Below, piece by piece: positions 16,260-25,381 of a stretch of DNA of 40,543 nt. Below the pieces are notes generated by a model. That model was not told where the DNA came from. It made no database searches and saw only the letters and a program-made list of their open reading frames with translations. Source of the stretch: a bacterium. GTDB taxonomy: Bacteria; Zhuqueibacterota; QNDG01; JAFGCO01. The translations under genes and the position numbers were made by a program. The first letter of the stretch is position 1; the number at the start of each line of letters is the position of its first letter. Location: positions 1 to 40,543 of the forward strand of contig JAFGGN010000045.1 of NCBI GenBank assembly GCA_016930535.1. Reading direction: 5' to 3'.

Positions 16260-17516
16260 ATGAAAAAATACCGGATCACGGGAATCCTGCTTCTGATTTT
16301 ATCCATCACCATGCATTGCATCCGAAGCAGGGAGGCGGATCATCAAATATCCGGGCCGGAGCAGCCGCTTCATGACAGGGTGCTGGTGCTCGATTCCCAC
16401 CTCGACACACCCATGTTTCTGCTTGGCGGGGCATGGGATCCTGATTCGGCCGGTCATGGAGAAACGATCATGAAAAGCAGGGTCGATCCGCCCCGGATAA
16501 AACAGGGCGGCGCCGATGCGTTGTTTTTCGCGGTATTTGTCAGCCAGGCTGCAAGGGACAGGGCGGGGTATCTCGATGCCAGGAACATGGCGGACCGTCT
16601 TCAGCAGGCAGTTTTTAAAGCCATTGCGGCCCATGCGCAGGACCTGGAATTCGCATTGTCTGTCAATGATGTGCGGCGCATTTGCGGAACGGGGAAATGC
16701 GCCATATTGATGGGCATGGAAAACGGATATCCCGTGGGACGCGATCTTGACATGATCGAAACCTATTTTAAGCGCGGCATCCGCTACATTACCCTGTGTC
16801 ATTCCCGCAACAACGATATCTGCGATTCCTCCACTGACCCGTCGGGCCCCGAATGGGACGGCGTGAGTCCTTTCGGCGAACAGGTGATCGGTGAGATGAA
16901 CCGGCTTGGTATCATGATCGATGTATCCCATATTTCGGACGAAGCGTTTGATGACGTGCTGCGGCTCAGCAGCGCGCCCGTGATCGCCTCGCATTCGTGC
17001 TGCAGGGCACTTTACGACAATCCGCGCAACCTGACCGATGCCATGATTGCGGATCTGGCGGCCAAAGGCGGTGTCATCCAGATCAATCTTTGTTCCTTCT
17101 ATCTCAAGGCACTGGCGGCGAATGCACCGGCCGATTCCGCGGAACAGGTGATGCAGAAGTCCCAAGGCAGCTATTACGGCCTTAGAACGCAGGATGAGCG
17201 TCTCGATTATATGAGACACTGGCTGGAGATCGACGAAAAATATCCGGGGGATCTGGCCGATGTGACCGATCTGGTGAATCATATCGATCATGCGGTCAGG
17301 GTGGGCGGCATCGACCATGTGGGAATCGGTTCGGATCTGGACGGCGGTGCGCAGATCCGGGGCTGCATGGACATTGCGGGTTTTCCGAACATCACGGCGG
17401 AACTTGTGAAGCGCGGATATTCGGAAGAGGATATCGCAAAAATCTGGGGTGAAAATCTGCTCAGGGTTTTTCAGGAAGTCGAAACCCTGAGTGCACGGAA
17501 ACCGCCCGCCTCCTGA
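16260..17516 (+). CDS. Membrane dipeptidase, peptidase family M19
   Basis: A 418-residue zinc dipeptidase resembling renal dipeptidase; the family cleaves dipeptides, including those with D-residues. The ATG at 16260 follows AAGGAACGGATCG and the promoter, and opens a signal peptide (MKKYRITGILLLILSITMHC). Cys20 could be lipidated, but the site is a poor lipobox. Family motifs: HxD in DSHLDTP (His47, Asp49), GMENGYPVG carrying the bridging Glu, DVSHISDEAF, ASHSCCRALYDNPRNLTD with two metal-binding His environments, and GIGSDLDGG near the C-terminus. It is first in a run with the YggS-type gene, 63 bp downstream. A role in turnover of imported or cell-wall peptides is inferred. Confidence 0.93.
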   Translation: MKKYRITGILLLILSITMHCIRSREADHQISGPEQPLHDRVLVLDSHLDTPMFLLGGAWDPDSAGHGETIMKSRVDPPRIKQGGADALFFAVFVSQAARDRAGYLDARNMADRLQQAVFKAIAAHAQDLEFALSVNDVRRICGTGKCAILMGMENGYPVGRDLDMIETYFKRGIRYITLCHSRNNDICDSSTDPSGPEWDGVSPFGEQVIGEMNRLGIMIDVSHISDEAFDDVLRLSSAPVIASHSCCRALYDNPRNLTDAMIADLAAKGGVIQINLCSFYLKALAANAPADSAEQVMQKSQGSYYGLRTQDERLDYMRHWLEIDEKYPGDLADVTDLVNHIDHAVRVGGIDHVGIGSDLDGGAQIRGCMDIAGFPNITAELVKRGYSEEDIAKIWGENLLRVFQEVETLSARKPPAS

Positions 17517-17579
17517 GGAGACTTGCGGCCCGGTGTGGCGGAAACAGTAACGGCCATTCAAAAGAGGAACCGGAATGCC

Positions 17580-18239
17580 ATGGGAACCATCACCGAAAAT
17601 GTAAAACAGCTGCTGTCCGAACTGCCTCCCCATGTGACCCTGGTCGCAGCGGCCAAGACACGGTCGCCTGAGGAGGTCCTGGAGGCCGTGGAAGCGGGTG
17701 TGAACGTGATCGGAGAAAATTACGTACAGGAGGGCCGGGCCGTATTCGATGCGCTCGGCCGGCGGGCCCGGCTTCATTTTATCGGGCATCTGCAGCGCAA
17801 CAAGGTCCGCAGGGCCGTGGAAATTTTCGACATGATCGAAACCGTGGACAGCCTGCGTCTGGCGGAGGAAATCAGCGGACGCTGCATCGCGATCGGAAAA
17901 ACCATGCGGGTGCTCATCGAAATCAACAGCGGGCGCGAACCGCAGAAATTCGGCGTGTTCCCCGAACAGGCCGAAGAACTGATCCGGCAGATTTCACAGA
18001 TGCCCGGGCTGCACGTTTCGGGCCTGATGACCATGGGTCCGTACACGGACGATGCGGATACGGTCCGCCCCTATTTTGTCGAGACCAGGCGCTGCTGCGA
18101 GGCAATGAAAAAGCTGAACATTCCGAATGTGTCCATGGATATTCTGTCCATGGGTATGACAGGATCTTACCGTGTGGCCGTAGAGGAGGGCGCGAACCAG
18201 GTCCGTATCGGCACACGGATTTTCGGAGCAAGAATGTGA
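17580..18239 (+). CDS. PLP homeostasis protein, YggS/PROSC family
   Basis: A 219-residue cytoplasmic pyridoxal-phosphate-binding protein of the alanine-racemase N-terminal fold, which regulates cellular B6 vitamers rather than catalysing a known reaction. The PLP lysine is in LVAAAKTRS (Lys26). IGENYVQEG, LHFIGHLQRNKVR and the C-terminal LSMGMTGSYRVAVEEGANQVRIGTRIFG (phosphate-binding region) are family signatures. The in-frame ATG at 17580 was chosen over the TTG at 17523, whose GAGGAG is only two bases away. From 17580 the N-terminus aligns with the family (ITENVKQLLSEL). It probably shares a transcript with the dipeptidase. Confidence 0.94.
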   Translation: MGTITENVKQLLSELPPHVTLVAAAKTRSPEEVLEAVEAGVNVIGENYVQEGRAVFDALGRRARLHFIGHLQRNKVRRAVEIFDMIETVDSLRLAEEISGRCIAIGKTMRVLIEINSGREPQKFGVFPEQAEELIRQISQMPGLHVSGLMTMGPYTDDADTVRPYFVETRRCCEAMKKLNIPNVSMDILSMGMTGSYRVAVEEGANQVRIGTRIFGARM

Positions 18240-18241
18240 TC

Positions 18242-18260
18242 CGGCCGGCTGTTCCGGCCG
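18242..18260 (+). terminator. Weak hairpin between yggS-type and GH5 genes
   Basis: CGGCCGG (18242-18248) and CCGGCCG (18254-18260) with a CTGTT loop directly follow the stop at 18239. No T tract follows, so it may only attenuate read-through or stabilise the upstream message. Confidence 0.35.
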
Positions 18261-18307
18261 TCAGGGCCTGGCAGTGGTTCAGATCCGTTCAGAAAGGATG
18301 GGCTCCC

Positions 18308-20305
18308 ATGAAAAAACTGTTTGTCATCCTCTGTATTCTCTGTATTCAGGGAACGATATCCGCCCGCGGATTTCTGAGGACAGAAAACAGCAAAATTATA
18401 GACGATGACGGCGCAGTCCTGCTCAGGGGCCTTGGCATCGGCGGCTGGATGCTGCAGGAAGGCTACATGCTCGGGACCGCGGATTTCGCTCCCACACAGC
18501 ATGAAATCCGGGCGAAAATAGCGGATGTGATCGGGCAGGAGAAAGCCGCAGCCTTTTACGATACGTGGCTGGATAACTTCTGTACGGAAACCGACATCGA
18601 TTCGATCGCAGCCTGGGGTTTCAACAGTATACGCCTGCCGCTTCACTACAATCTGTTTACACTGCCAATCGAACAGGAACCCGTGCAGGGGCAGAATACC
18701 TGGATCGAAACCGGTTTTCAATTGACGGACAATCTTCTGTCCTGGTGCGGGAAAAACGGATTATACTTGATTCTGGACCTGCATGCGGCGCCCGGCGGGC
18801 AGGGAAAGGATGCGGCCATATCGGATTACGATTCTTCTAAACCGTCTCTCTGGGAAAGTGAAGGAAACCGTGCAAAAACCGTCGCCCTGTGGAAAAAACT
18901 CGCGGAGCGGTACGCAGATGAGCCATGGGTCGGCGGATACGATCTCATCAACGAAACCAACTGGAACCTGCCCAACAATACGCTTCTCAGGCAATTATAT
19001 GTGGAAATCACGCAGGCCATCCGCGAGGCCGACCGGAATCATATGATCATTATCGAGGGCAACTGGTTCGCCAATGATTTCACGGGTCTGACGCCTCCCT
19101 GGGATAACAACATGGTGTACAGCTTTCACAAGTACTGGAACAGCAACGACCGCGCAGCTATCCAGTGGATGCTGAACATAAGGAACACGGTTCAGATTCC
19201 GGTCTGGTGCGGCGAGGCCGGCGAAAATTCCAATGCCTGGTTTACCGATGCCATCACGCTGCTGGAGGACCATGATATCGGCTGGGCATGGTGGCCGCTG
19301 AAAAAAATCGATTCCATAGCCGGTCCGCTGTCCGTGAGAAAACCGGACGGATATCAGGCGCTTCTGGATTACTGGGCCGGAAAAACAGCCAAACCCGGAG
19401 CCGGTTATGCGGAGGATGTCCTGTGGGATCTTCTCGGGAATATCCGGTACGGGAACTGCGTGTTTCAGAAGGGTGTGATCGACGCCATGATACGTCAGAC
19501 CCGGACCGATGAGACCAGGCCCTGGAGCGACCATGTGATACCGGGCATGATCTTCGCCTCCGAGTATGATATGGGGCATGCGGGAAGGGCCTATTATGAT
19601 ACGGAATCTGCCAATTATCAGGTTTCTTCCGGCACGTATACCGCATGGAACAACGGCTGGGTGTTCCGTAACGATGGCGTCGATCTGGAAACCTGTCACG
19701 ATACCGGTCTCACGAATGGCACCAATGTGGGCTGGATCGAAAACGGGGAATGGCTCACGTATACCGTGAACGTACGTTATTCCGGTACCTACGATGTGAA
19801 ATTCAGGATCGCTTCGGCTTCGGAAACGGGACGGTTTCACATCGAGATGGATGACGTTCCGGCCGGTCCGGTTATCGCGGTTCCGAATACGGGAGGATGG
19901 CAGAACTGGGCGGTCGTGACTGCCGGCGATGTCGCTCTCCCGAAGGGGAGGCATGTGCTCAAGCTGTTTTTTGACGCAGGTCCTTTCAATCTGAATTTTT
20001 TTGAATGGAGTGCAAAAGACGTCGAAGAGGATTCCGGTGAATCCGGATTTAACTGGAATCCGGCCAGTCCCAATCCGTTCCGGCGGCAATCCGCGATCCG
20101 TTACACGCTTTCCGATCAAAGCCGGGTCCGGATCAGAATGGTCGACATGCTCGGCAGGGAAGCGGTGTCACTGTGGAACGGAATCCAGGATGCAGGAGAG
20201 CGGACGTTTGACATCGATGCCCCGGCCATGGCCTCTGGTGTTTACATTTTAGAGATGCGCGTAAACGGCCGCTCCGCCAGACAGAAAATTATGATCATAC
20301 GGTAA
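18308..20305 (+). CDS. Secreted GH5 glycoside hydrolase with CBM6 and type IX sorting domain
   Basis: A 665-residue polysaccharide hydrolase. The ATG at 18308 opens a signal peptide (1-19). The GH5 barrel spans ~22-360: GLGIGGWMLQEGYML, DLHAAPGGQG, the acid/base Glu216 in INETNW, and the nucleophile Glu303 in WCGEAGEN. A CBM6-like jelly roll (~415-568) has DTESANYQ, GWIENGEWLTYTVNV and LKLFFDAGPFNLNFFEW. A type IX sorting domain closes it (588-665: SPNPFRRQS, VRIRMVDMLGREAV, GVYILEMRVNGR). The barrel style is closest to beta-glucan-cleaving GH5 members, but the exact substrate is inferred. A GC hairpin at 18242-18260 precedes the start. Confidence 0.92.
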   Translation: MKKLFVILCILCIQGTISARGFLRTENSKIIDDDGAVLLRGLGIGGWMLQEGYMLGTADFAPTQHEIRAKIADVIGQEKAAAFYDTWLDNFCTETDIDSIAAWGFNSIRLPLHYNLFTLPIEQEPVQGQNTWIETGFQLTDNLLSWCGKNGLYLILDLHAAPGGQGKDAAISDYDSSKPSLWESEGNRAKTVALWKKLAERYADEPWVGGYDLINETNWNLPNNTLLRQLYVEITQAIREADRNHMIIIEGNWFANDFTGLTPPWDNNMVYSFHKYWNSNDRAAIQWMLNIRNTVQIPVWCGEAGENSNAWFTDAITLLEDHDIGWAWWPLKKIDSIAGPLSVRKPDGYQALLDYWAGKTAKPGAGYAEDVLWDLLGNIRYGNCVFQKGVIDAMIRQTRTDETRPWSDHVIPGMIFASEYDMGHAGRAYYDTESANYQVSSGTYTAWNNGWVFRNDGVDLETCHDTGLTNGTNVGWIENGEWLTYTVNVRYSGTYDVKFRIASASETGRFHIEMDDVPAGPVIAVPNTGGWQNWAVVTAGDVALPKGRHVLKLFFDAGPFNLNFFEWSAKDVEEDSGESGFNWNPASPNPFRRQSAIRYTLSDQSRVRIRMVDMLGREAVSLWNGIQDAGERTFDIDAPAMASGVYILEMRVNGRSARQKIMIIR

Positions 20306-20349
20306 CAGCGAATCCGTTCAGGCATGACGCCTGCACACAGGAGGAATTC

Positions 20350-21153
20350 ATGAAGAAACAACACCGGAATAAAAAGGGTTTTTATCGGTTCATGATTATT
20401 TGCATTCTTCTTGTAAGGGCGGTGCTGACCGCAGCGGATGTGAACATTCATTATCTCGGGCATTCCTGTTTCGTCCTGCAATTCGGCAACGGGATTTCCG
20501 TGCTCACGGATTACGGCGCACCGAACAGTTACGGGCTGCCGGGTCCCATTTACAGTATCGGGGATTTCGTGCCCGACGTTCTCTGCATCTCGCACAGGCA
20601 TCAGGATCATTATCTGGAAAGCCGCATTCCCGAAGGCATCCGTTTCGTTCTCGAGGGGACGGACACACTGGAACTCGACGGGCTGTCCATCCGTTCCGTC
20701 CGGACCAGCGAGAATGATGTGAATGTTGAAAGCAACACCAGTTTCATTTTTCTGTACAAGGGTCTGAGAATCTGCCACCTCGCGGACGCACAGGCCAATA
20801 TCATGAGCGTGGGCGATTCAGTTCAGGCCGGACATATATGCGCATGTTTTCCTGAACCGTTCGACCTCCTCCTCATGACCATCGAAGGCGTGCATCCCTT
20901 TATTCCGGAGGCGGAGGCCTTTGTCCGTCTGCTTCGGCCCGCGCGCATCATTCCCATGCATTACTGGTCCCTGCCGTACAGGCGGCAGTTTCTGGATTAT
21001 CTGAAAGAGCGGAACGAAACGGCCGGAGGGAATTACCGGATAATCGAAGCAGGGGCGGCCGGATGGTCTTTATCCGCATCGGATTCCGGTGCGGTCCCGG
21101 TTCAGGTGATCGCCCTCGATGCTGCCCCGCTGAACATTCCGACCGCACACTGA
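20350..21153 (+). CDS. Exported metallo-beta-lactamase-fold hydrolase, UlaG-like
   Basis: A 267-residue protein with a consensus ribosome site (AGGAGG, six bases before the ATG) and a signal peptide (~12-28, LVRAVLTAA). The metal-binding HxHxDH motif reads SHRHQDHY (His79, His81, Asp83, His84). It follows the short N-terminal HYLGHSCFVLQFG strand of the UlaG/YhfI-type subgroup; further ligands are probably Asp in LADAQ and the late His in IPMHYWSLP. The reaction is unknown: family members include lactonases and phosphodiesterases. It starts 44 bp after the GH5 gene and is probably co-transcribed. The late Cys-rich ICACFPEPF is unusual for the group. Confidence 0.82.
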   Translation: MKKQHRNKKGFYRFMIICILLVRAVLTAADVNIHYLGHSCFVLQFGNGISVLTDYGAPNSYGLPGPIYSIGDFVPDVLCISHRHQDHYLESRIPEGIRFVLEGTDTLELDGLSIRSVRTSENDVNVESNTSFIFLYKGLRICHLADAQANIMSVGDSVQAGHICACFPEPFDLLLMTIEGVHPFIPEAEAFVRLLRPARIIPMHYWSLPYRRQFLDYLKERNETAGGNYRIIEAGAAGWSLSASDSGAVPVQVIALDAAPLNIPTAH

Positions 21154-21250
21154 CGTCAGTCCGGCTGTATTCTCAGGAACAAACACTGTTAAAATCACGT
21201 ATTAAATGATGAAAAAGTGCAATTTATCGTATTTAATTGAGGAGATTTTT

Positions 21251-23347
21251 ATGAAAGTATTGATCGTTCTGTCTTTGATTGTCTTACTCGCACCTTTCCG
21301 GGCCGAATCCGGATCCAATCCATTCGACAAAGAATGGAAAACCCCGTTCAATACCCCTCCCTTTCAGGACATCAGGATCGAACATTACAAGCCCGCCCTG
21401 ATCAGGGGAATGGAAATTCAGAAAAAGGCCATCGATAAAATTGTCAAAAACTCCAAGGAGCCGACGTTTGAAAATACCATCGAGGCTCTCGAGTTCAGCA
21501 ACGAGGCCCTGTCGCGTGTGGAGCGCGTCTTCGACAACATGTGCAGTGCCATGACCAGTGACGAACTGCAGGCCGTATCCAGGGAAATGGCTCCGGTACT
21601 GGCCGCGCATCGGGATGATATCCTGCTCAACGAAAAGCTGTTCAGCCGGATTCAAAAGGTGTGGGAAGGAAGGGATCGTCTCGATCTGACACCGGAGCAG
21701 GCAAAACTTCTGGAAGAAACCAACAAGATGTTCGTGCGCAATGGGGCCAATCTGAACGAAGCGGACAAGGCTTTATTGAGGAAAATCAACGAAGAACTGT
21801 CCCTGCTTTCCGTGCGCTTTGGAGAGAATGTGCTCAAAGAAACCAACAAGTATGAGCTGGTGATCGATGACGAGGCCGATCTGTCCGGCCTGCCCGATGC
21901 GGTGATCGCCGCAGCCAGGGATGCCGCCGACGAGCGGGGCCATACCGGGAAGTGGGTGTTTACCATTCACAAACCCAGCCTCATTCCCTTTCTTCAGTAT
22001 TCCGAAAAACGGGATCTCCGGGAACAGATGTTCAAGGCGTATATCATGAAGGGTGATCACAACGACGAGCTGGACAACAAGAAAAACCTGTCGCGCATGG
22101 CTGTCCTTCGCGTGCAAAGGTCCAATCTGCTGGGATATAAAACACATGCCCATTTTGTTCTCGAGGAGAACATGGCCAAAGTGCCTGAAAACGTATATCA
22201 GCTGCTCAATCAGCTCTGGACACCGGCTCTGGCCCGGGCCAAGGACGAGGCGGCGGCGATGCAGGCCATGATCGATGAAGAGGGCGGCGGATTCAGGTTG
22301 CAGCCCTGGGACTGGTGGTATTATGCGGAAAAAGTGAAAAAGGCCAGGTACGATCTGGATGAGGAAATGCTGCGGCCGTATTTTCAGCTTGAAAACGTGC
22401 GTCAGGGTGCGTTTGATGTGGCCGGCCTGCTGTGGGGCCTTCAGTTTGAAAAACGGACGGACCTGCCTGTCTATCATGAGGATGTGGAAACATTCGAGGT
22501 GATCGATGCGGATGGATCACTCATCGGCATTCTGTATACGGATTATTTCCCTCGGGAAAGCAAGCGGGGCGGCGCCTGGATGAGTAATTATCAGGAACAG
22601 ATGATCAGGAAAGGAAAAAATATGCGGCCGGTCATTGTCAATGTGGGCAATTTCTCCAAGCCCACGAAGGACAAGCCGGCGCTGCTCAGTTACGAGGAAG
22701 TGGAGACCCTGTTTCATGAATTCGGGCATGCCCTGCACGGGCTGCTGAGCCAGTGCACCTATCCGTCACTTTCTGGTACCAATGTGCCGAGGGATTTCGT
22801 GGAACTGCCCTCTCAGATCATGGAGAACTGGGCCGGAGAACCCGAGGTGCTGAAATCCTATGCCCGTCATTATGAAACCGGTGAGCCTATGCCCGATGAA
22901 CTCATTGCAAAAATTAAAAACGCCGGTCTTTTCAATCAGGGTTTCGTAACAGTCGAATATCTGGCCGCCTCGTATCTGGACATGGACTGGCACACGCTGA
23001 CCGATACCACGGAACAGGATGTGTCTGCCTTTGAAGAAGCATCCATGGACCGGATCGGGCTGATCCCGGAAATCGTATCTCGTTACAGAAGCACCTACTT
23101 CAATCATGCCTTCCCGTGGGGCTATTCGGCCGGATATTACAGCTACATATGGGCCGAAGTGCTCGATGCGGATGCCTTCCAGGCGTTCAGGGAAACGAGT
23201 CTGTACAATCAGCAGCTTGCCGCTGCATTCCGTAAAAACATTCTTGAAGCAGGCGGTACGACCGATCCCATGGTGCTTTACACGCGATTCCGGGGCACGG
23301 AGCCCAAAATCGATGCGCTTCTGGAGAAGAGAGGACTCAAGCAGTAA
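21251..23347 (+). CDS. M3 family oligopeptidase (Dcp-like), exported
   Basis: A 698-residue zinc peptidase that trims short peptides, most like peptidyl-dipeptidase Dcp. GAGGAGATTTTT stands just before the ATG at 21251, which opens a signal peptide (1-19, ending FRAES). The HEFGH zinc motif is at 489-493 in ETLFHEFGHALHGLLS, with the downstream Glu ligand in ELPSQIMENWAGE. The C-terminal FNHAFPWGYSAGYYSYIWAEVLDADAF is a Dcp/OpdA hallmark. N-terminal NPFDKEWKTPFNTPPFQDI matches the family start. Export suggests a periplasmic role in nutrient peptides, consistent with the dipeptidase upstream. Confidence 0.96.
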   Translation: MKVLIVLSLIVLLAPFRAESGSNPFDKEWKTPFNTPPFQDIRIEHYKPALIRGMEIQKKAIDKIVKNSKEPTFENTIEALEFSNEALSRVERVFDNMCSAMTSDELQAVSREMAPVLAAHRDDILLNEKLFSRIQKVWEGRDRLDLTPEQAKLLEETNKMFVRNGANLNEADKALLRKINEELSLLSVRFGENVLKETNKYELVIDDEADLSGLPDAVIAAARDAADERGHTGKWVFTIHKPSLIPFLQYSEKRDLREQMFKAYIMKGDHNDELDNKKNLSRMAVLRVQRSNLLGYKTHAHFVLEENMAKVPENVYQLLNQLWTPALARAKDEAAAMQAMIDEEGGGFRLQPWDWWYYAEKVKKARYDLDEEMLRPYFQLENVRQGAFDVAGLLWGLQFEKRTDLPVYHEDVETFEVIDADGSLIGILYTDYFPRESKRGGAWMSNYQEQMIRKGKNMRPVIVNVGNFSKPTKDKPALLSYEEVETLFHEFGHALHGLLSQCTYPSLSGTNVPRDFVELPSQIMENWAGEPEVLKSYARHYETGEPMPDELIAKIKNAGLFNQGFVTVEYLAASYLDMDWHTLTDTTEQDVSAFEEASMDRIGLIPEIVSRYRSTYFNHAFPWGYSAGYYSYIWAEVLDADAFQAFRETSLYNQQLAAAFRKNILEAGGTTDPMVLYTRFRGTEPKIDALLEKRGLKQ

Positions 23348-23363
23348 GATTATAGAAGTTGCC

Positions 23364-23470
23364 GGGGTGGGGCGTGAAACGGAGTGAAGGAGAACCGGAG
23401 AAACGGAGATTTAAAATGGGGTACTCTTCTCCGTTTCCCCGTTTCTCTGAAGCTCCGTTTCACCGTGTCT
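23364..23470. repeat. Purine/pyrimidine hairpin repeat element (copy 2), short form
   Basis: A 36-nt purine arm (23374-23409, starting GTGAAACGGAG) and a 36-nt pyrimidine arm (23428-23463, ending GCTCCGTTTCAC) match as an inverted repeat at 29 of 36 positions, with an 18-nt loop. It lies just after the M3 peptidase. The same arms occur within the elements at 8530 and 33208, but this copy lacks the opening GGGTATATGAGG block and the 8-mers. The gap 23348-23617 otherwise holds only the terminator below. Confidence 0.85.
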
Positions 23471-23526
23471 CAAGTGCTCTGCCGTCGGTTACGAATATCA
23501 GCACATCCCTTCAGTTATTCCCGCGG

Positions 23527-23551
23527 GCCGGTTCATTGAACCGGCTTTTTT
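23527..23551 (+). terminator. Intrinsic terminator
   Basis: GCCGGTTCA and TGAACCGGC (9-bp stem, 1-nt centre, 23527-23545) run into TTTTTT (23546-23551). This strong terminator separates the M3 peptidase transcript from the GlsB/ankyrin pair. Confidence 0.85.
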
Positions 23552-23617
23552 GTTGATTTTGTCAAAAATGCAACGTATGTTTTGAAGGGAACCTGTTCAC
23601 GGAAACGGAGGAGAGAT

Positions 23618-23863
23618 ATGCAGGATATTTTACTGTTTTTGGCTATCGGTTTGCTCGCCGGATGGCTCGCCGGTAAAATCATGAAGGGCAGGGGATTCGG
23701 GCTTGCGGGCAACCTGATTATCGGCTGTGTGGGCGCCGTAATCGGCGGCTGGATTTTCGGCGTTCTTGGGATCGCCACGTACTCGCTGATCGGATCGATC
23801 ATTACAGCCGTTGTGGGTGCCATGCTGTTGTTGTGGGTGATCAGCATCATTAAATCGAAATGA
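23618..23863 (+). CDS. GlsB/YeaQ/YmgE family small membrane protein
   Basis: An 81-residue protein with three membrane helices (about 3-22, 29-50, 54-77) rich in Gly and Ala, with the family patterns GLLAGWLAGKIMKGRGFG, NLIIGCVGAVIGGWIFG and a late IGSIITAVVGAMLLLWV. Members are stress-linked, and the label 'transglycosylase-associated' is historical. GGAGGAGAGAT precedes the ATG at 23618, which sets the start. It is 15 bp from the ankyrin gene, so the two form an operon. Confidence 0.92.
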   Translation: MQDILLFLAIGLLAGWLAGKIMKGRGFGLAGNLIIGCVGAVIGGWIFGVLGIATYSLIGSIITAVVGAMLLLWVISIIKSK

Positions 23864-23878
23864 CATGGAGTTACCCGA

Positions 23879-25183
23879 ATGCGCAGGATGATCATCGCTT
23901 TTCTGGGCTTGTTTTTCAAAACATATAAAATGGCCGAAGCCATTGAATCCGCGCATGTCGAGCGGGTCAACAAGCTCCTGACGCAGGGTGTGCGTTCCAA
24001 TGCCAGAGTGTTCGGGGATCCGCTCGTCGTATGGGCTGCTGCGGGCGATCTTGCCGTACTGAAAACCCTGGTCCTTCACGGTGCGAACGTGAACACACCA
24101 GGAAACGGCGGCATGACCGCACTGATCAAAGCGGTTCAGGCGGGCCTGGTCAAAAACGCACATTTTCTCCTTGTTGCAGGGGCCAGCAGGGCCGCTCATG
24201 CCGCCGGTAAAAGTGTGACGGATCACGCCAGATCATGCGGAAAAGATCAGGCGGAAATGGTCCGGCTGATCAGCACCTTCGATCCGGTTGAAAGGCAGGG
24301 CCTCACATTTTTCGATGACACGGAAAGTGAAGAAGAGCAAATCGCAACACGTGTGCAGATGCTGGAGATACAATCCAGCACCTATCAGAAATTTAAAAAG
24401 TACATTCTCGGGGCCATCCGGGAATCCCGTATGCGCTATGGCACCATCGAAGCGTATAAAAAGGGACAGGAGGATTTTTCGAGCTGGGGGAACGGTGTGG
24501 TTCTGGGATCCGAAGACTGGGTGCTGAAAAAGGTCTATGAAAATCTGCTGTCTCTGAATCCCATTCATGTCATTACCGAAAAACCCGCAGAACTGGAATG
24601 GCAGGAAAACACCCTGGCTGAGATTTCGATCATGATCCATGCGAGGCTGGAGTACAACACGGTTTCTATGTATCTGGGCATGCTTCGTTCGGATGTCTAC
24701 TGCGCATTCGGTTACGGATTCGAGATGATCGATGTGGAACCCAGGTGCGTCAAATACTGGGAAGAAGTGAAAACAGGAAAGGACCCGCTGAAGGACAGTG
24801 TGCTCACCGGCGATCTGGAAGGTGTGAAAGAAGCCGTGCTGCGCGGAGCCGACCTGAAACGCAAGGACAGCCAGGGATTCACACCGCTTTTACTGGCGAG
24901 CCTGAACGGGTATGCCCGTATCGTGGACTTTCTGCTCGAGAAGGGTGCCGATATCGGGGATGTCAACCGGTCCGGGCTGAATGCCCTGATGCTGGCCGTG
25001 CACAACGACCATCTGGAGACCGCCGAGGTCCTGATCCGGCGCGGCATCGATGTGAACTATGAAACACCGGTGTTCGGATCGACTGTTCACAAACTGAACG
25101 CGATTAAAATCGCCCAGGAAGGCCGAAAGCTGGCACTGATCAAACTGCTGATGCGCAGCGGCGCCAGGGAACTGAAGGAGTGA
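23879..25183 (+). CDS. Ankyrin-repeat protein with an inserted central domain
   Basis: A 434-residue protein, probably cytoplasmic despite a hydrophobic N-terminus (MRRMIIAFLGLFF). The first ankyrin block is at ~17-135 (VVWAAAGDLAVLKTLVLHGANVN, TALIKAVQAG). A 160-residue central domain (~140-300) has no ankyrin pattern and is rich in aromatic and charged residues (YQKFKKYILGAIRESRMRYG, VLKKVYENLLSL). The second block is at ~303-430 (SVLTGDLEGVKEAVLRGADL, FTPLLLASLNGYARIVDFLL, LMLAVHNDHLETAEVLI). Ankyrin blocks bind partner proteins. The central domain is unrecognised and may be the functional part. GGAG lies eight bases before the ATG, and the gene is coupled to glsB. Confidence 0.85.
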   Translation: MRRMIIAFLGLFFKTYKMAEAIESAHVERVNKLLTQGVRSNARVFGDPLVVWAAAGDLAVLKTLVLHGANVNTPGNGGMTALIKAVQAGLVKNAHFLLVAGASRAAHAAGKSVTDHARSCGKDQAEMVRLISTFDPVERQGLTFFDDTESEEEQIATRVQMLEIQSSTYQKFKKYILGAIRESRMRYGTIEAYKKGQEDFSSWGNGVVLGSEDWVLKKVYENLLSLNPIHVITEKPAELEWQENTLAEISIMIHARLEYNTVSMYLGMLRSDVYCAFGYGFEMIDVEPRCVKYWEEVKTGKDPLKDSVLTGDLEGVKEAVLRGADLKRKDSQGFTPLLLASLNGYARIVDFLLEKGADIGDVNRSGLNALMLAVHNDHLETAEVLIRRGIDVNYETPVFGSTVHKLNAIKIAQEGRKLALIKLLMRSGARELKE

Positions 25184-25381
25184 CTGTACTGGTCTGCGTC
25201 CATGATCCATCGTCCGAAACTACTGTACCCCACCATAACCGGACGGATCATCATTCCTGATAACACATTTAAAAATCTGATATTCCTTAAATTAAGCGGT
25301 TAATCTAATTGAGCGAACAACTGCTGAACAAATCCTGGGACCCGGATCGAGAATCCCGGTTAACGGAAAGGATAAACAATC

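Noticed and set aside
16299..17789. A 496-codon open frame on the minus strand opposite the M19 dipeptidase
   Set aside because: It lies wholly opposite genes with clear family motifs (M19, YggS). Its translation is rich in His, Arg and Pro without domain patterns, as expected from antisense of GC-rich codons.
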